Shown here one piece after another: positions 1 to 7,947 of a DNA stretch of 64,000 nucleotides. Both the position numbers and the translations under genes were made by a program. Location: positions 1 to 64,000 of the forward strand of contig NZ_JAUTDR010000019.1 of assembly GCF_030649675.1 (NCBI RefSeq). Direction: 5' to 3'. The stretch is from Haliea sp. E1-2-M8. GTDB lineage: Bacteria > Pseudomonadota > Gammaproteobacteria > Pseudomonadales > Halieaceae. The notes under the pieces are model-generated. The model saw nothing but the letters and a program-made list of their open reading frames with translations. It made no database searches and was not told the origin of the DNA. Position 1 is the first letter of the stretch; the number at the start of each line of letters is the position of its first letter.

Positions 1-1
1 G

Positions 2-673
2 GCTGATCCCGGTGCGGGCGCTGAAAACGGTGCAAACCTGGGCTTGTATGGAGAGGCCCCGACCGGCCGTGTAAGCCCCGGGCTGCGCAGAGAGAACGCT
101 CCCGACAGTCCACGCCCGGGAGAGACGTCAGAATGCAGTGTCCGGGAATCCCTGCCTGACCATCTTGCTTACGCGCGGGCGGAGGAGAAAATTTCCGCGG
201 AAACTTTTTCGCAGCACATGAACCAGGTGCGAGCCGATGCGCTGGTGGCCATGGTGGAGCACTTTCTGGTATCGGGGCCGGATTATCGGGGTTTGCAGGG
301 GCTGCAAGGCGCGGAGCGATGCCAGGTGCTGAGTTGCGATGCGTCCCTGGTTACTGTGCTGGAGGATGACGCCGGCAAGGTGCTGAACGTGGGTAGAAAG
401 TCGCGCATTGTGCCGGAACATATTCGCCGTGCGCTGCGCGAGCGGGACGGAGTCTGTCAGTATCCCGGCTGCCAGGAATCAGAGTATGTGGATGCTCACC
501 ATATCCAGCACTGGGCCGAGGGTGGAGAAACACGGCTGGATAATCTGGTGACGCTGTGTCGATTCCACCACCGTCAGCTACATCGCGGGTGCCCTGATGT
601 CCGTCTGAACGGGGTTTCCGCGGAGATTTTCTCGCCAAGAGAACTTAGCTGCGGTTCACCGAAAATGACCTGA
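2..673 (+). CDS. DUF222/HNH endonuclease family protein, 3' part of the gene
   Basis: The frame is already open at base 2, so the gene begins outside the window; a TTG at 44 lies in frame but is unlikely to be the true start. The C-terminal third holds an HNH nuclease fold: a CQYPGC zinc pair (bases about 449-466), then the DAHHIQHW core and the LCRFHHRQLH closing motif. The stretch before it (RADALVAMVEHF) looks like the end of a DUF222 (13E12-type) domain. Such proteins are common, often multi-copy, and probably act as DNA-cutting enzymes of selfish or defensive nature; their job is not established. A 20-base inverted repeat with one mismatch (185-204 and 614-633) flanks the HNH-coding part. 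The family call is firm; the function is not. Confidence 0.8.
   Translation, partial: ADPGAGAENGANLGLYGEAPTGRVSPGLRRENAPDSPRPGETSECSVRESLPDHLAYARAEEKISAETFSQHMNQVRADALVAMVEHFLVSGPDYRGLQGLQGAERCQVLSCDASLVTVLEDDAGKVLNVGRKSRIVPEHIRRALRERDGVCQYPGCQESEYVDAHHIQHWAEGGETRLDNLVTLCRFHHRQLHRGCPDVRLNGVSAEIFSPRELSCGSPKMT
185..633. repeat. Inverted repeat flanking the HNH-coding segment
   Basis: Bases 185-204 read GAGAAAATTTCCGCGGAAAC, and the reverse complement of 614-633 differs at one base only. The two arms lie about 410 bases apart inside the reading frame, around the HNH domain. Each arm contains the palindrome TTCCGCGGAA or a near copy. Whether this marks a small mobile segment or chance is not known. 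Confidence 0.5.
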
Positions 674-726
674 ACCGGCGTCACGCCACGCGGTGTATGA
701 CTACAAAACCCACTTCTCCCTCGCCT

Positions 727-770
727 GTCTAGTGGAGTGGACAAACCTGATATTGTCCAGTCCACCAGAC
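727..770. repeat. Imperfect inverted repeat between convergent genes
   Basis: Arms GTCTAGTGGAGTGGACA (727-743) and TGTCCAGTCCACCAGAC (754-770) pair at 15 of 17 positions around a 10-base loop. It lies between the stop of the HNH gene and the stop of the cupin gene, which converge, so a two-way terminator is the simplest reading. There is no long T run. A remnant of a transposon end is an alternative. Confidence 0.55.
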
Positions 771-828
771 AAACCGGGGTTTCGGTGCTGGCCTTCTGCT
801 ACTGCGGTGAATTTTGAAGCAGGCGGGG

Positions 829-1263
829 CTACTGCAAGACCCGGGTGCCGCTAGGTCCGACGCCGCTCTCCTGATACTCCACCGCGCCGTCCCTGGCCCA
901 GAGAAAGTGGGGCGTGCCGGCGGGTGCCAGGTACAGGCTGCCCTCCGGTACCGCCACCAACGCGCCCTCATCGAAGGACTCACCGAATCCAACCCACAGG
1001 GTCCCCTTCAGCACTGTGCTGTTGCGGGTATCCGGGTGGGTGTGGGGCGGGATGCGGGCCCCGGGCTCAAGCCGCACCCTGTATTGATAAATGCCCTCGT
1101 CTGCCTGATTGCCAAGCAGCCAGGCGCCGGCGACACCGGCCAAACCCAGCGGCGCGGACCAGCCAGCCTGCTCCGGGTGGAGCGGTTCGGGAGTCTCTGC
1201 CTGAACAAAAAACGACAAGGGAGCGCAGCAGAGAAGAACAAAGAGTGAGCGCGGCACGATCAT
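829..1263 (-). CDS. Secreted single-domain cupin protein
   Basis: A 144-residue protein with an N-terminal signal peptide (hydrophobic residues 6-20, likely cleavage after QA at about 22), so it should be periplasmic. The cupin barrel shows the first metal motif as PPHTHPD (His74, His76) and the second as AGTPHF (His119). The usual glutamate of motif 1 is not obvious. Many such one-domain cupins are called ChrR-like or anti-sigma-like, but no partner is seen here. It is the last gene of the acyl-CoA operon, nine bases after the thioesterase stop, so it is probably co-transcribed. Substrate unknown. Confidence 0.75.
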   Translation of the reverse strand: MIVPRSLFVLLCCAPLSFFVQAETPEPLHPEQAGWSAPLGLAGVAGAWLLGNQADEGIYQYRVRLEPGARIPPHTHPDTRNSTVLKGTLWVGFGESFDEGALVAVPEGSLYLAPAGTPHFLWARDGAVEYQESGVGPSGTRVLQ

Positions 1264-1272
1264 TGGCAGACC

Positions 1273-1704
1273 TCAGTTTGGCGCCAGCTTCTCCAGCGCC
1301 ACCCGCAAACCCTGCGGAATCGGCACCGACCTGTTGGCGGCGCGATCCACGAAGACATGGACAAAATGGCCGTGGGCCAGAGCTTCGTCCTCGCCCTGGC
1401 GGAAGATGGCGATGCCGTACTGCGCCGAACTGTTGCCCAGACGATCCACCCGCAAGCCGCCTTCGATGGCTTCCGGGTAGCTGGCCGGGGCATGGTAGTC
1501 GCAGCCGGACTGCACCACATAGCCGACGATCCTGCCGTCGTTGATGTCCAGCCCGCCCTCCTCGATCAGGTAGCGGTTGGCGACGGAGTCAAAGTAAGAG
1601 TAATAGACCACGTTGTTGATATGGCCGTAGGTGTCGTTGTCGGACCAGCGGGTGCTGATCGGGTAGAACACCTTGTAGTCACTGCGCTGCGGGCGCTTGC
1701 TCAT
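1273..1704 (-). CDS. Acyl-CoA thioesterase, hotdog fold (4HBT family)
   Basis: A 143-residue cytosolic protein that should hydrolyse acyl-CoA or a related thioester. The N-terminal TRWSDNDTYGHINN (residues 18-31) is the standard 4HBT active-site signature, with Asp22/Asp24 as candidate catalytic acids and the loop before the central helix. The length is normal for the YbgC/FadM branch. Its start overlaps the end of the iron alcohol dehydrogenase gene by four bases (ATGA), so the two are translationally coupled within the catabolic operon. It may release CoA from a stalled or end-product acyl-CoA. Confidence 0.85.
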   Translation of the reverse strand: MSKRPQRSDYKVFYPISTRWSDNDTYGHINNVVYYSYFDSVANRYLIEEGGLDINDGRIVGYVVQSGCDYHAPASYPEAIEGGLRVDRLGNSSAQYGIAIFRQGEDEALAHGHFVHVFVDRAANRSVPIPQGLRVALEKLAPN

Positions 1705-2864
1705 GCCGTGGCCCCGTAGGCGGCGCGGTAGATGTCCAGGGCATCGGCGAGCACCACCTCCCGCGGATTGTTGACCAGCAGGCGCTGCTGCAGCATCGCA
1801 TCCTCTGCCAGCATCGGCAGATCCTGTTCGGGCACACCCGCAGCCTGGAGGGTTGCGGGGAGATTCACGTCGTCGATCAATGCCCGGATGGCGACCACCA
1901 GGGCGGCGGCACGGGCTTCAACACCGCCGCTAACGCCGGGGACCAGGATTTCCGCCAACTCTGCGTACAGCGGCGCGGCGTCTGGCATGTTGAATGCCAA
2001 TACCGAGGGCAGAACCAGGGAATTGGTGAGGCCATGGGGGATGTGGTAATGCCCGCCCAGGGGATACGCCAGGGCGTGCACCGCCGCCACCGGCGCATTG
2101 GCAAAGGCCTGCCCCGCCAGGCAGGCGCCGAGCAGCATGCCGGCGCGGGCTTCGCGGTCGCTGCCCGAATGCACCGCGGTGCGGATATTGGCTCCCAGCA
2201 GGCGCAGGGCTTCCCGCGCCAGATTGTCGGAGATAGGGTTCTTTTTGACTTTCGAGGTATAGGCCTCGATGGCGTGCACCATGGCATCGACGCCGGTCAT
2301 CGCCGTAACCCCCGGCGGCAGGCCGAGGGTCAGGTCCGGGTCCAGCACCGCCACATCCGGCAACAGCAGCGCGGACGACACGCCGGCCTTGGTGGTTTCC
2401 CCGGTGGTGATGACCGCTACCGGGGTCACCTCCGAACCGGTGCCAGCAGTTGTCGGCACCAGGATCATCGGCAACCTGGCACCCTCCACCTGGTCGACAC
2501 CGTAGAGGGCGGACAGGGGCTGGGATCCGCCCAGCAGCACCGCCACCACCTTGGCCACATCCATGGAGCTGCCGCCGCCGACCGCGATAACACCGTCGAC
2601 ACCGGTTTCGCGCCCGGCGGCAGCTGCGGCCTCCACCGTGGCTTCCGGCGGGTCCTCCCGCACCTGGTCGAACAGGATCGCCGGCATCCCGCCGGCATCC
2701 AGCGCTGCCAGTACCGGCTGCACCAGGCCGATGGCCATCAACCCGGGGTCGGTAACCAGCAGCGGTTTGTCTATTCCCAGGCGCCGGCAGCGCTCCGCCA
2801 ATGCCAGGGCGCTGCCAGATTCGCAGATCAACTGCGGCACGGTATTGAACACAAACGGCTGCAT
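1701..2864 (-). CDS. Iron-containing (group III) alcohol dehydrogenase
   Basis: A 387-residue NAD(P)-dependent dehydrogenase, full length for the family. The nucleotide-binding loop GGGSSMDVAK spans residues 96-105, and TAGTGSEV follows at about 139-146. The expected metal ligands are present: Asp193 and His197 in GVDAMVHA, His263 in VHALAYPLG and His277 in IPHG. It would interconvert an alcohol and an aldehyde or ketone. It lies between the quinone oxidoreductase (10 bases upstream) and the thioesterase (overlapping). In an acyl-CoA operon this suggests that the growth substrate, or an intermediate, is an alcohol or aldehyde. Confidence 0.9.
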   Translation of the reverse strand: MQPFVFNTVPQLICESGSALALAERCRRLGIDKPLLVTDPGLMAIGLVQPVLAALDAGGMPAILFDQVREDPPEATVEAAAAAGRETGVDGVIAVGGGSSMDVAKVVAVLLGGSQPLSALYGVDQVEGARLPMILVPTTAGTGSEVTPVAVITTGETTKAGVSSALLLPDVAVLDPDLTLGLPPGVTAMTGVDAMVHAIEAYTSKVKKNPISDNLAREALRLLGANIRTAVHSGSDREARAGMLLGACLAGQAFANAPVAAVHALAYPLGGHYHIPHGLTNSLVLPSVLAFNMPDAAPLYAELAEILVPGVSGGVEARAAALVVAIRALIDDVNLPATLQAAGVPEQDLPMLAEDAMLQQRLLVNNPREVVLADALDIYRAAYGATA

Positions 2865-2874
2865 GCCGGGCCTC

Positions 2875-3852
2875 CTACATGGTCAGGATGACTTTACCGC
2901 GGGCGCGGCGCTCCATCATACAGGCGTAGGCGGCCTCGTACTCCTCCAACGGAAACGTGTCGGTGACCACCGGGTTCAGCTTGCCCTCGGCGAACAGGGC
3001 CCACAGCTCGTGGATGTTCTGCAGGTTGACCTCCGGCTCCTCCGCCATGAAGCGGCCCCAGAACACGCCGACAATGGCACAACCCTTGAGCAGGGTCAGG
3101 TTGAGGGGAATGCTGGGGATGGGGCCGCTGGCAAAGCCGATCACCAGGTAGCGGCCCTTCCAGGCCATACTGCGTACCGCCGGTTCCGAGTAGTCACCGC
3201 CCACCGGGTCATAGACCACGTCCACGCCCTTGCCGCCGGTCAGCTCCTTGATTGTATCCTTGAGCGAAACCTTGCTGTAGTTGATCACCTCGTCGGCACC
3301 GAGCTTTTTGCACAGCTCCAGTTTTTCGTCCGAGCTCGCCGCGGCGATCACCTTCGCCCCGAACAGCTTGCCCAGTTCCACCGCGGTAGTGCCGACGCCG
3401 CCGGCGGCGCCCAGCACCAGCAGGGTCTCCCCGGGCTGGATGTTGGCGCGCTGCTTGAGGGCGTAGTAGGAGGTGAAATAGGTGATGGAAACGCCCGCCG
3501 CCTGCTCGAAACTGAGCCCATCGGGCATCGGGAACACGGCGTTCTGGTCCGCCGCAATACGCGAGCAGAAGGCGCCGTGGGAACCCATGGAAATCACCTT
3601 GTCACCGGGCTTGAGCCGGGTCACGTTCTTGCCGACTGCCGCTACCACGCCGGAGCACTCGCCCCCGGGAATAAACGGCAGCTCGGGCTTGGTCTGGTAC
3701 TTGTTCTGGATGATCAGCACGTCGGGAAAGTTGAGGCCCGCCGCCTTCACATCAATCAGAACCTCGTTGTCACCCGGCTCCGGATCGGGCCAGTTGGTTT
3801 CGAAGGCCAGCTTTTCGGGCAGGCCGTGTTCCTTGCATACGACTGCTTTCAT
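2875..3852 (-). CDS. NADPH:quinone oxidoreductase family protein (zinc-less MDR)
   Basis: A 325-residue medium-chain reductase. The ATG at 3852 is chosen because the protein then begins MKAVVCKEHG as its relatives do and sits one base after the thiolase stop; an upstream in-frame start would overlap the thiolase and adds an unrelated tail. The Rossmann loop LGAAGGVG is at 147-154. No structural or catalytic zinc cysteine set is seen, as expected for the quinone or enoyl reductase branch. It may reduce a conjugated enone or enoyl-CoA in the pathway encoded around it. The substrate cannot be read from sequence. Confidence 0.88.
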   Translation of the reverse strand: MKAVVCKEHGLPEKLAFETNWPDPEPGDNEVLIDVKAAGLNFPDVLIIQNKYQTKPELPFIPGGECSGVVAAVGKNVTRLKPGDKVISMGSHGAFCSRIAADQNAVFPMPDGLSFEQAAGVSITYFTSYYALKQRANIQPGETLLVLGAAGGVGTTAVELGKLFGAKVIAAASSDEKLELCKKLGADEVINYSKVSLKDTIKELTGGKGVDVVYDPVGGDYSEPAVRSMAWKGRYLVIGFASGPIPSIPLNLTLLKGCAIVGVFWGRFMAEEPEVNLQNIHELWALFAEGKLNPVVTDTFPLEEYEAAYACMMERRARGKVILTM

Positions 3853-3853
3853 G

Positions 3854-5032
3854 CTACGCCACCTCGAACAGGCCGGCGGCACCCATGCCACCGCCGACAC
3901 ACATGGTAATGACCACGTACTTGACGCCGCGGCGCTTGCCCTCGAGCAGGGCGTGGCCGATCATCCGCGAGCCGCTCATGCCGTAGGGATGGCCAATGGA
4001 GATGGCGCCGCCGCTGACATTGAGTTTGTCGTTGTCGATACCGAGCTTGTCGCGGCAGTAAACCACCTGCACTGCGAAAGCCTCGTTCAGCTCCCACAGG
4101 CCGATATCGCCCACGCTGAGACCGTGCTGCTTGAGCAGTTTCGGCACAGCGAATACCGGGCCGATACCCATTTCATCCGGCTCGCAGCCCGCCACGGCGA
4201 TGCCGCGGTAGATGCCCAGTGGCTCCAGGCCTTCCTGTTGCGCGGTTTTGGCGTCCATCAGCAGCTGGGCCGAGGAGCCGTCCGAGAGCTGGGAGGCGTT
4301 GCCGGCAGTGATGGTGCCGCCTTCGATCACGGTCTTCAGGCCCGCCAGGCCCTCGGCGGTAGTAGCGCGCAGCCCTTCGTCGGCGCTGACCGTGGCCTCG
4401 GCCTCGGACTGCTCACCGGTCTCCTTGTTCCAGACAATGCGCTTGCAGGTCACCGGCACCAGCTCGGCGTCATAGCGGCCGGCCTCGTAGGCCGCAGCGG
4501 TACGCTGTTGGGACTGCAGGCCATACTCGTCCATCGCCTCGCGGGAAATGTTGTAGCGCTTCGCCACCACTTCCGCGGTCTGCAGCATGGGCATGTGGAT
4601 GTCGGGATGCATGGCCAGCAGCTCCTCGTCGACCATGCGGTGCAGGTTCATATGCTCGTTCTGCACCAGGGAGATGGACTCCAGGCCGCCGCCGATCACG
4701 CAGCTCATGCCATCGTGCATGATCTGCTTGGCCGCGGAGGCCACGGCCATCAGGCCGGAGGAGCACTGGCGGTCGATCGTCATGCCGGAGACCGTGACCG
4801 GCAGGCCCGCGCGCAGGGCAATCTGCCGCGCCACGTTGCTACCGGTTGCGCCCTGCTGCAGCGCGCAGCCCATGATGACATCCTCGACCCGGGCCGGGTC
4901 GATACCCGCGCGCCGGACCGCCTCGGCCACGGACGCCGCGCCCAGGCTGGCGCCGCCAAGGTTATTGAATCCGCCCCGATAGGCCTTGGCGATCGGGGTG
5001 CGGGCGGTGCTTACGATAACTGCTTCTTTCAT
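3854..5032 (-). CDS. Acetyl-CoA C-acyltransferase (thiolase)
   Basis: A 392-residue thiolase that cleaves 3-ketoacyl-CoA with CoA, closing a beta-oxidation turn. The nucleophile is Cys90 in DRQCSSG, with His348 in SIGHPYG and Cys378 in MCVGGGMG as the other catalytic residues, all in their normal places. It precedes the quinone oxidoreductase by one base and follows the SDR by 45 bases in the same operon. Together with the SDR, MaoC protein and dehydrogenases it gives a complete oxidation spiral. Chain-length preference is not evident. Confidence 0.92.
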   Translation of the reverse strand: MKEAVIVSTARTPIAKAYRGGFNNLGGASLGAASVAEAVRRAGIDPARVEDVIMGCALQQGATGSNVARQIALRAGLPVTVSGMTIDRQCSSGLMAVASAAKQIMHDGMSCVIGGGLESISLVQNEHMNLHRMVDEELLAMHPDIHMPMLQTAEVVAKRYNISREAMDEYGLQSQQRTAAAYEAGRYDAELVPVTCKRIVWNKETGEQSEAEATVSADEGLRATTAEGLAGLKTVIEGGTITAGNASQLSDGSSAQLLMDAKTAQQEGLEPLGIYRGIAVAGCEPDEMGIGPVFAVPKLLKQHGLSVGDIGLWELNEAFAVQVVYCRDKLGIDNDKLNVSGGAISIGHPYGMSGSRMIGHALLEGKRRGVKYVVITMCVGGGMGAAGLFEVA

Positions 5033-5077
5033 AGGGTTCTCCCGGCGACCCGCGCTTTGCGGGCTGCGCCTGTTGCT

Positions 5078-5998
5078 CTAGTCGAGTTTGATGCCAAGGC
5101 CTGCGGCGGCCTCGCCAATCATCTTCATGCTTTGCTCAAAACCGGCGGTCAGCTCGCGCTCGCCATCCCGCTTGCTGATCTGCTCCCAGTGTGCCGCAAT
5201 ACCTTCCGGTGTCTGCTCGTCTACGGGCAGCCACACACTCTCGGTTTCCACGATACGCGACACGGCAAAAGCGCCCGCGCCGGCGGCCAGGATGGTGCGG
5301 TTGGGAGAGTCCTCGCTGGCCAGGTACAGCACCGCCGGGGTCACCGTCTCGGGCGTCAGCAGATCAAAGGCCTTCTCTGGCAACAGACCCTCGGTCATGC
5401 GGGTGCCCGCGGTGGGTGCCAGGGCATTGACCCGGATGTTGTACTTGGCACCCTCCTGCACCAGGGTGTTCATCAGGCCGATGACGCCCATCTTGGCCGC
5501 GCCGTAGTTGCTCTGGCCAAAATTGCCGTAGAGGCCGCTGGATGAAGTAGTCACCACGATGCGGCCATATTCCTGTTCGCGCATGATCTCCCACACCGCC
5601 TTGGTGCAATTGACGGTCCCCATCAGGTGCACGTCCAGTACCAGCCGGAAATCCTCCAGGGTGCCCTTGGCGAAACTCTTGTCGCGGAGGATGCCGGCAT
5701 TGTTGATCAGAATATCGACCCGACCCCATTGGTCCATGGTCTGCTGCACCATGGCTTCCACCTCGGCGTATCTGGCGACGTTGGCACCGTTGGCAATCGC
5801 CTCGCCGCCGGCGGCCTCGATCTCCGCCACCACCGCGCGCGCGGCCTCGCTGGAAGCGCCGGTGCCGTCCTTGGTCCCGCCCAGGTCGTTGACCACCACC
5901 TTGGCGCCGCGCTGGGCCAGTGCAATGGCGTGGCAGCGACCCAGCCCCTGGCCGGCGCCAGTCACGATGGCCACCTTGCCGTCATAGCGAATACTCAT
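5078..5998 (-). CDS. SDR 3-hydroxyacyl-CoA dehydrogenase-like protein
   Basis: A 306-residue short-chain dehydrogenase. It shows the cofactor motif TGAGQGLG (13-20), NNAG (99-102), the serine of TTSSS (151-154) and the catalytic Tyr165-x3-Lys169. Length and C-terminal part resemble the dehydrogenase unit of peroxisomal multifunctional enzyme type 2. With the nearby MaoC hydratase this suggests the (3R)-hydroxyacyl-CoA route: hydration by MaoC, then oxidation by this enzyme. It is separated from the MaoC gene by a 140-base gap carrying three REP-like units. NAD preference is likely from Asp38 after the second strand, but unproven. Confidence 0.88.
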   Translation of the reverse strand: MSIRYDGKVAIVTGAGQGLGRCHAIALAQRGAKVVVNDLGGTKDGTGASSEAARAVVAEIEAAGGEAIANGANVARYAEVEAMVQQTMDQWGRVDILINNAGILRDKSFAKGTLEDFRLVLDVHLMGTVNCTKAVWEIMREQEYGRIVVTTSSSGLYGNFGQSNYGAAKMGVIGLMNTLVQEGAKYNIRVNALAPTAGTRMTEGLLPEKAFDLLTPETVTPAVLYLASEDSPNRTILAAGAGAFAVSRIVETESVWLPVDEQTPEGIAAHWEQISKRDGERELTAGFEQSMKMIGEAAAGLGIKLD

Positions 5999-6010
5999 TA
6001 CTTCCTCTCC

Positions 6011-6131
6011 TTCCTGTAGGAGCCCGCTCCGCGGGCGATGGTTCTTACAATGGTATCGGTGGATTATCGCGCGGAGACCGCGCTCCTACAGCGACTCCTT
6101 CCTGTAGGAGCCCGCTCCGCGGGCGATGGTT
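6011..6131. repeat. REP triplet (two direct copies around one inverted copy)
   Basis: Copies at 6011-6042 and 6099-6130 are identical and contain TGTAGGAGCCCGCTCCGCGG. Between them, 6067-6093 read on the other strand gives TGTAGGAGCGCGGTCTCCGC. Each copy can fold into a short hairpin. This head-tail-head layout matches the REP/BIME elements of many gammaproteobacteria. It lies inside the operon, between the MaoC and SDR genes, where it could stabilise the upstream mRNA or damp downstream expression. Confidence 0.85.
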
Positions 6132-6138
6132 TTTACCC

Positions 6139-6603
6139 TCAGCCCACGATGATCATGGACAGCCATTCGGCCACCAGGGCCGGTGTTTCTTCGCCTTCGA
6201 TCTCAACCGTAATACCCTGCTTGATCAATATGCGGTTGGCATCCTTGAATTGCACATCGAGCATTTCTATCTGGGCGCGCACCCGTTTGCCGGCCTTGAC
6301 CGGTGCCAGAAACCGGACCTTGTCAAAACCGTAATTCAGTCCCATGACCACGTTTTCCGGCATGATGCCGTTGCCCTCGCAAAACTTGGGCAGCATGGCC
6401 AGGGTCAGCAGGCCGTGGGCGATGGTGCCGCCCAGGGGCGTCTGCGCCGCCTTTTCCTGGTCCACATGGATGAACTGGTGGTCCTCGGTACAATCGGCGA
6501 AGGTGTTGATCCGCTCCTGATCCATGGTCGACCAGGGGCTGGGTTCCAGCCTGGTTCCCTTGTAGTTAACCAGCTCTTCTTTCGGGACTACGGTAAATGC
6601 CAT
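6139..6603 (-). CDS. MaoC-like (R)-specific enoyl-CoA hydratase
   Basis: A 154-residue single hotdog-domain protein. The hydratase signature spans residues 37-48 (ADCTEDHQFIHVD), with Asp41 and His46 as the likely catalytic pair, followed by GGTIAHGLLTL (58-68). It would add water to trans-2-enoyl-CoA to give (3R)-hydroxyacyl-CoA for the adjacent SDR. Length is normal for one-domain R-hydratases. It stands 48 bases after the ACAD11-like dehydrogenase stop, in the same direction. No classical crotonase is seen in the operon, so this is likely its only hydratase. Confidence 0.88.
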   Translation of the reverse strand: MAFTVVPKEELVNYKGTRLEPSPWSTMDQERINTFADCTEDHQFIHVDQEKAAQTPLGGTIAHGLLTLAMLPKFCEGNGIMPENVVMGLNYGFDKVRFLAPVKAGKRVRAQIEMLDVQFKDANRILIKQGITVEIEGEETPALVAEWLSMIIVG

Positions 6604-6651
6604 TGCGGGCTCCTGTCTGTCTGTGCGCTGTGTGGGTTGTTGTGTAACTGA

Positions 6652-7902
6652 TCAGCCGTCGCGGAACGTCGCGTTGACTTCCTGCTGCTGCATGTAGCCC
6701 TTGAGCTCGTTGCGGCCAACCACCATGCGGTGAACTTCGTCCGGGCCGTCTGCCAGGCGCAGGGTACGCTGGGCCATATACATGGTAGCCAGGGGGGTAT
6801 CCTGGGACACCCCGGTGGCGCCGAACATCTGGATCGCCTGGTCGACGATGCGGATGGAGATATTGGGCACCGCGGTCTTGATCATGGAGATCCAGACCCG
6901 CGCTTCCTTGGGGTCCACATTGTCCATCATCCAGGCGGTCTTCAGGGTCAGCAGGCGCGCCATCTCGATGTCCATACGGGCGTTGGCGATAATGTCGACA
7001 TTGCCGCCGAGCCGGGCCAGGGGCTTGCCGAAAGCGGTGCGGGACACGGAGCGCTCGCAGAGCAGTTTCAGCGCCTTTTCCGCGGCGCCAATGGCGCGCA
7101 TGCAGTGGTGGATTCGGCCCGGGCCGAGGCGGCCCTGGGAGATTTCAAAGCCGCGGCCGGGGCCGAGGATCATATTGTCTTTCGGTACCCGCACATCGGT
7201 GTAGCGCTGGTGCATATGGCCGTGGGGCGCGTCATCCATGGAAAACACGTGCATGGCGCGAAGGTTCTCCACTCCGGGAGTGTCCATGGGCACCAGGATC
7301 TGGGACTGCTGCAGATGCTTGGGCGCCTCCGGGTCGGTCTTGACCATCACGATCATGATCTTGCAGCGCGGGTCGCCGGCCCCGGAAATGTAGTGCTTCT
7401 CGCCGTTGATGACCCACTCATCGCCCTCCAGCACTGCGCTGGTAGAAATGTTGGTGGCATCCGAAGAGGCGACGCCGGGTTCGGTCATCGCATAGGCGGA
7501 GCGGATCTCGCCATTGAGCAGCGGCTCCAGCCAATTCTTTTTCTGCGTCTCGCTGCCATACTTGTGCAGGACTTCCATATTGCCGGTGTCGGGGGCGGCG
7601 CAGTTGAACACCTCGGCGGCGATGTGGGATTTACCCATTTCCTCCGCGAGGTAGGCGTATTCCACCGTGGTCAGGCCGGAGCCGTGCTCGCCGTCCGTGA
7701 GAAAGAAGTTCCACAGGCCGGCCGCCCTGGACTTGCCCTTGAGGGTTTCCATGATCTCGGTCTGGCGGGCGGTAAACTGCCAGCGGTCGCCGACGCCGAT
7801 CTCGGCGATGTATTCCTCTTCGACCGGGGCAACTTCCTCGGCCACGAAGGCCCTGACCTGCGCCAGCAGGGGCTGCAACTTGTCACTGACTCCAAGATCC
7901 AT
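6652..7902 (-). CDS. Acyl-CoA dehydrogenase, ACAD10/11-like
   Basis: A 416-residue FAD-dependent acyl-CoA dehydrogenase. AMTEPGVASSDATN and INGEKHYISGAG mark the middle flavin- and substrate-binding part; the C-terminal RLADGPDEVH (382-391) is the hallmark of the ACAD10/11 branch, where Asp stands near the place of the usual catalytic Glu. Relatives in animals act on 4-hydroxyacyl-CoA or long or branched chains, but the bacterial substrates vary. It sits between the CoA ligase (45 bases upstream) and the MaoC gene. Membrane or ETF partners are not in the window. Confidence 0.9.
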   Translation of the reverse strand: MDLGVSDKLQPLLAQVRAFVAEEVAPVEEEYIAEIGVGDRWQFTARQTEIMETLKGKSRAAGLWNFFLTDGEHGSGLTTVEYAYLAEEMGKSHIAAEVFNCAAPDTGNMEVLHKYGSETQKKNWLEPLLNGEIRSAYAMTEPGVASSDATNISTSAVLEGDEWVINGEKHYISGAGDPRCKIMIVMVKTDPEAPKHLQQSQILVPMDTPGVENLRAMHVFSMDDAPHGHMHQRYTDVRVPKDNMILGPGRGFEISQGRLGPGRIHHCMRAIGAAEKALKLLCERSVSRTAFGKPLARLGGNVDIIANARMDIEMARLLTLKTAWMMDNVDPKEARVWISMIKTAVPNISIRIVDQAIQMFGATGVSQDTPLATMYMAQRTLRLADGPDEVHRMVVGRNELKGYMQQQEVNATFRDG

Positions 7903-7947
7903 GATGTACTCGCTTCTACTGTAAAAATAAATGGAAGGTGGCCAGCA

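Noticed and set aside
3482-5545. A 687-codon open frame on the plus strand
   Set aside because: Antisense to the quinone oxidoreductase, thiolase and SDR genes, whose motifs are complete; the translation is rich in His, Gly and Gln and matches nothing.
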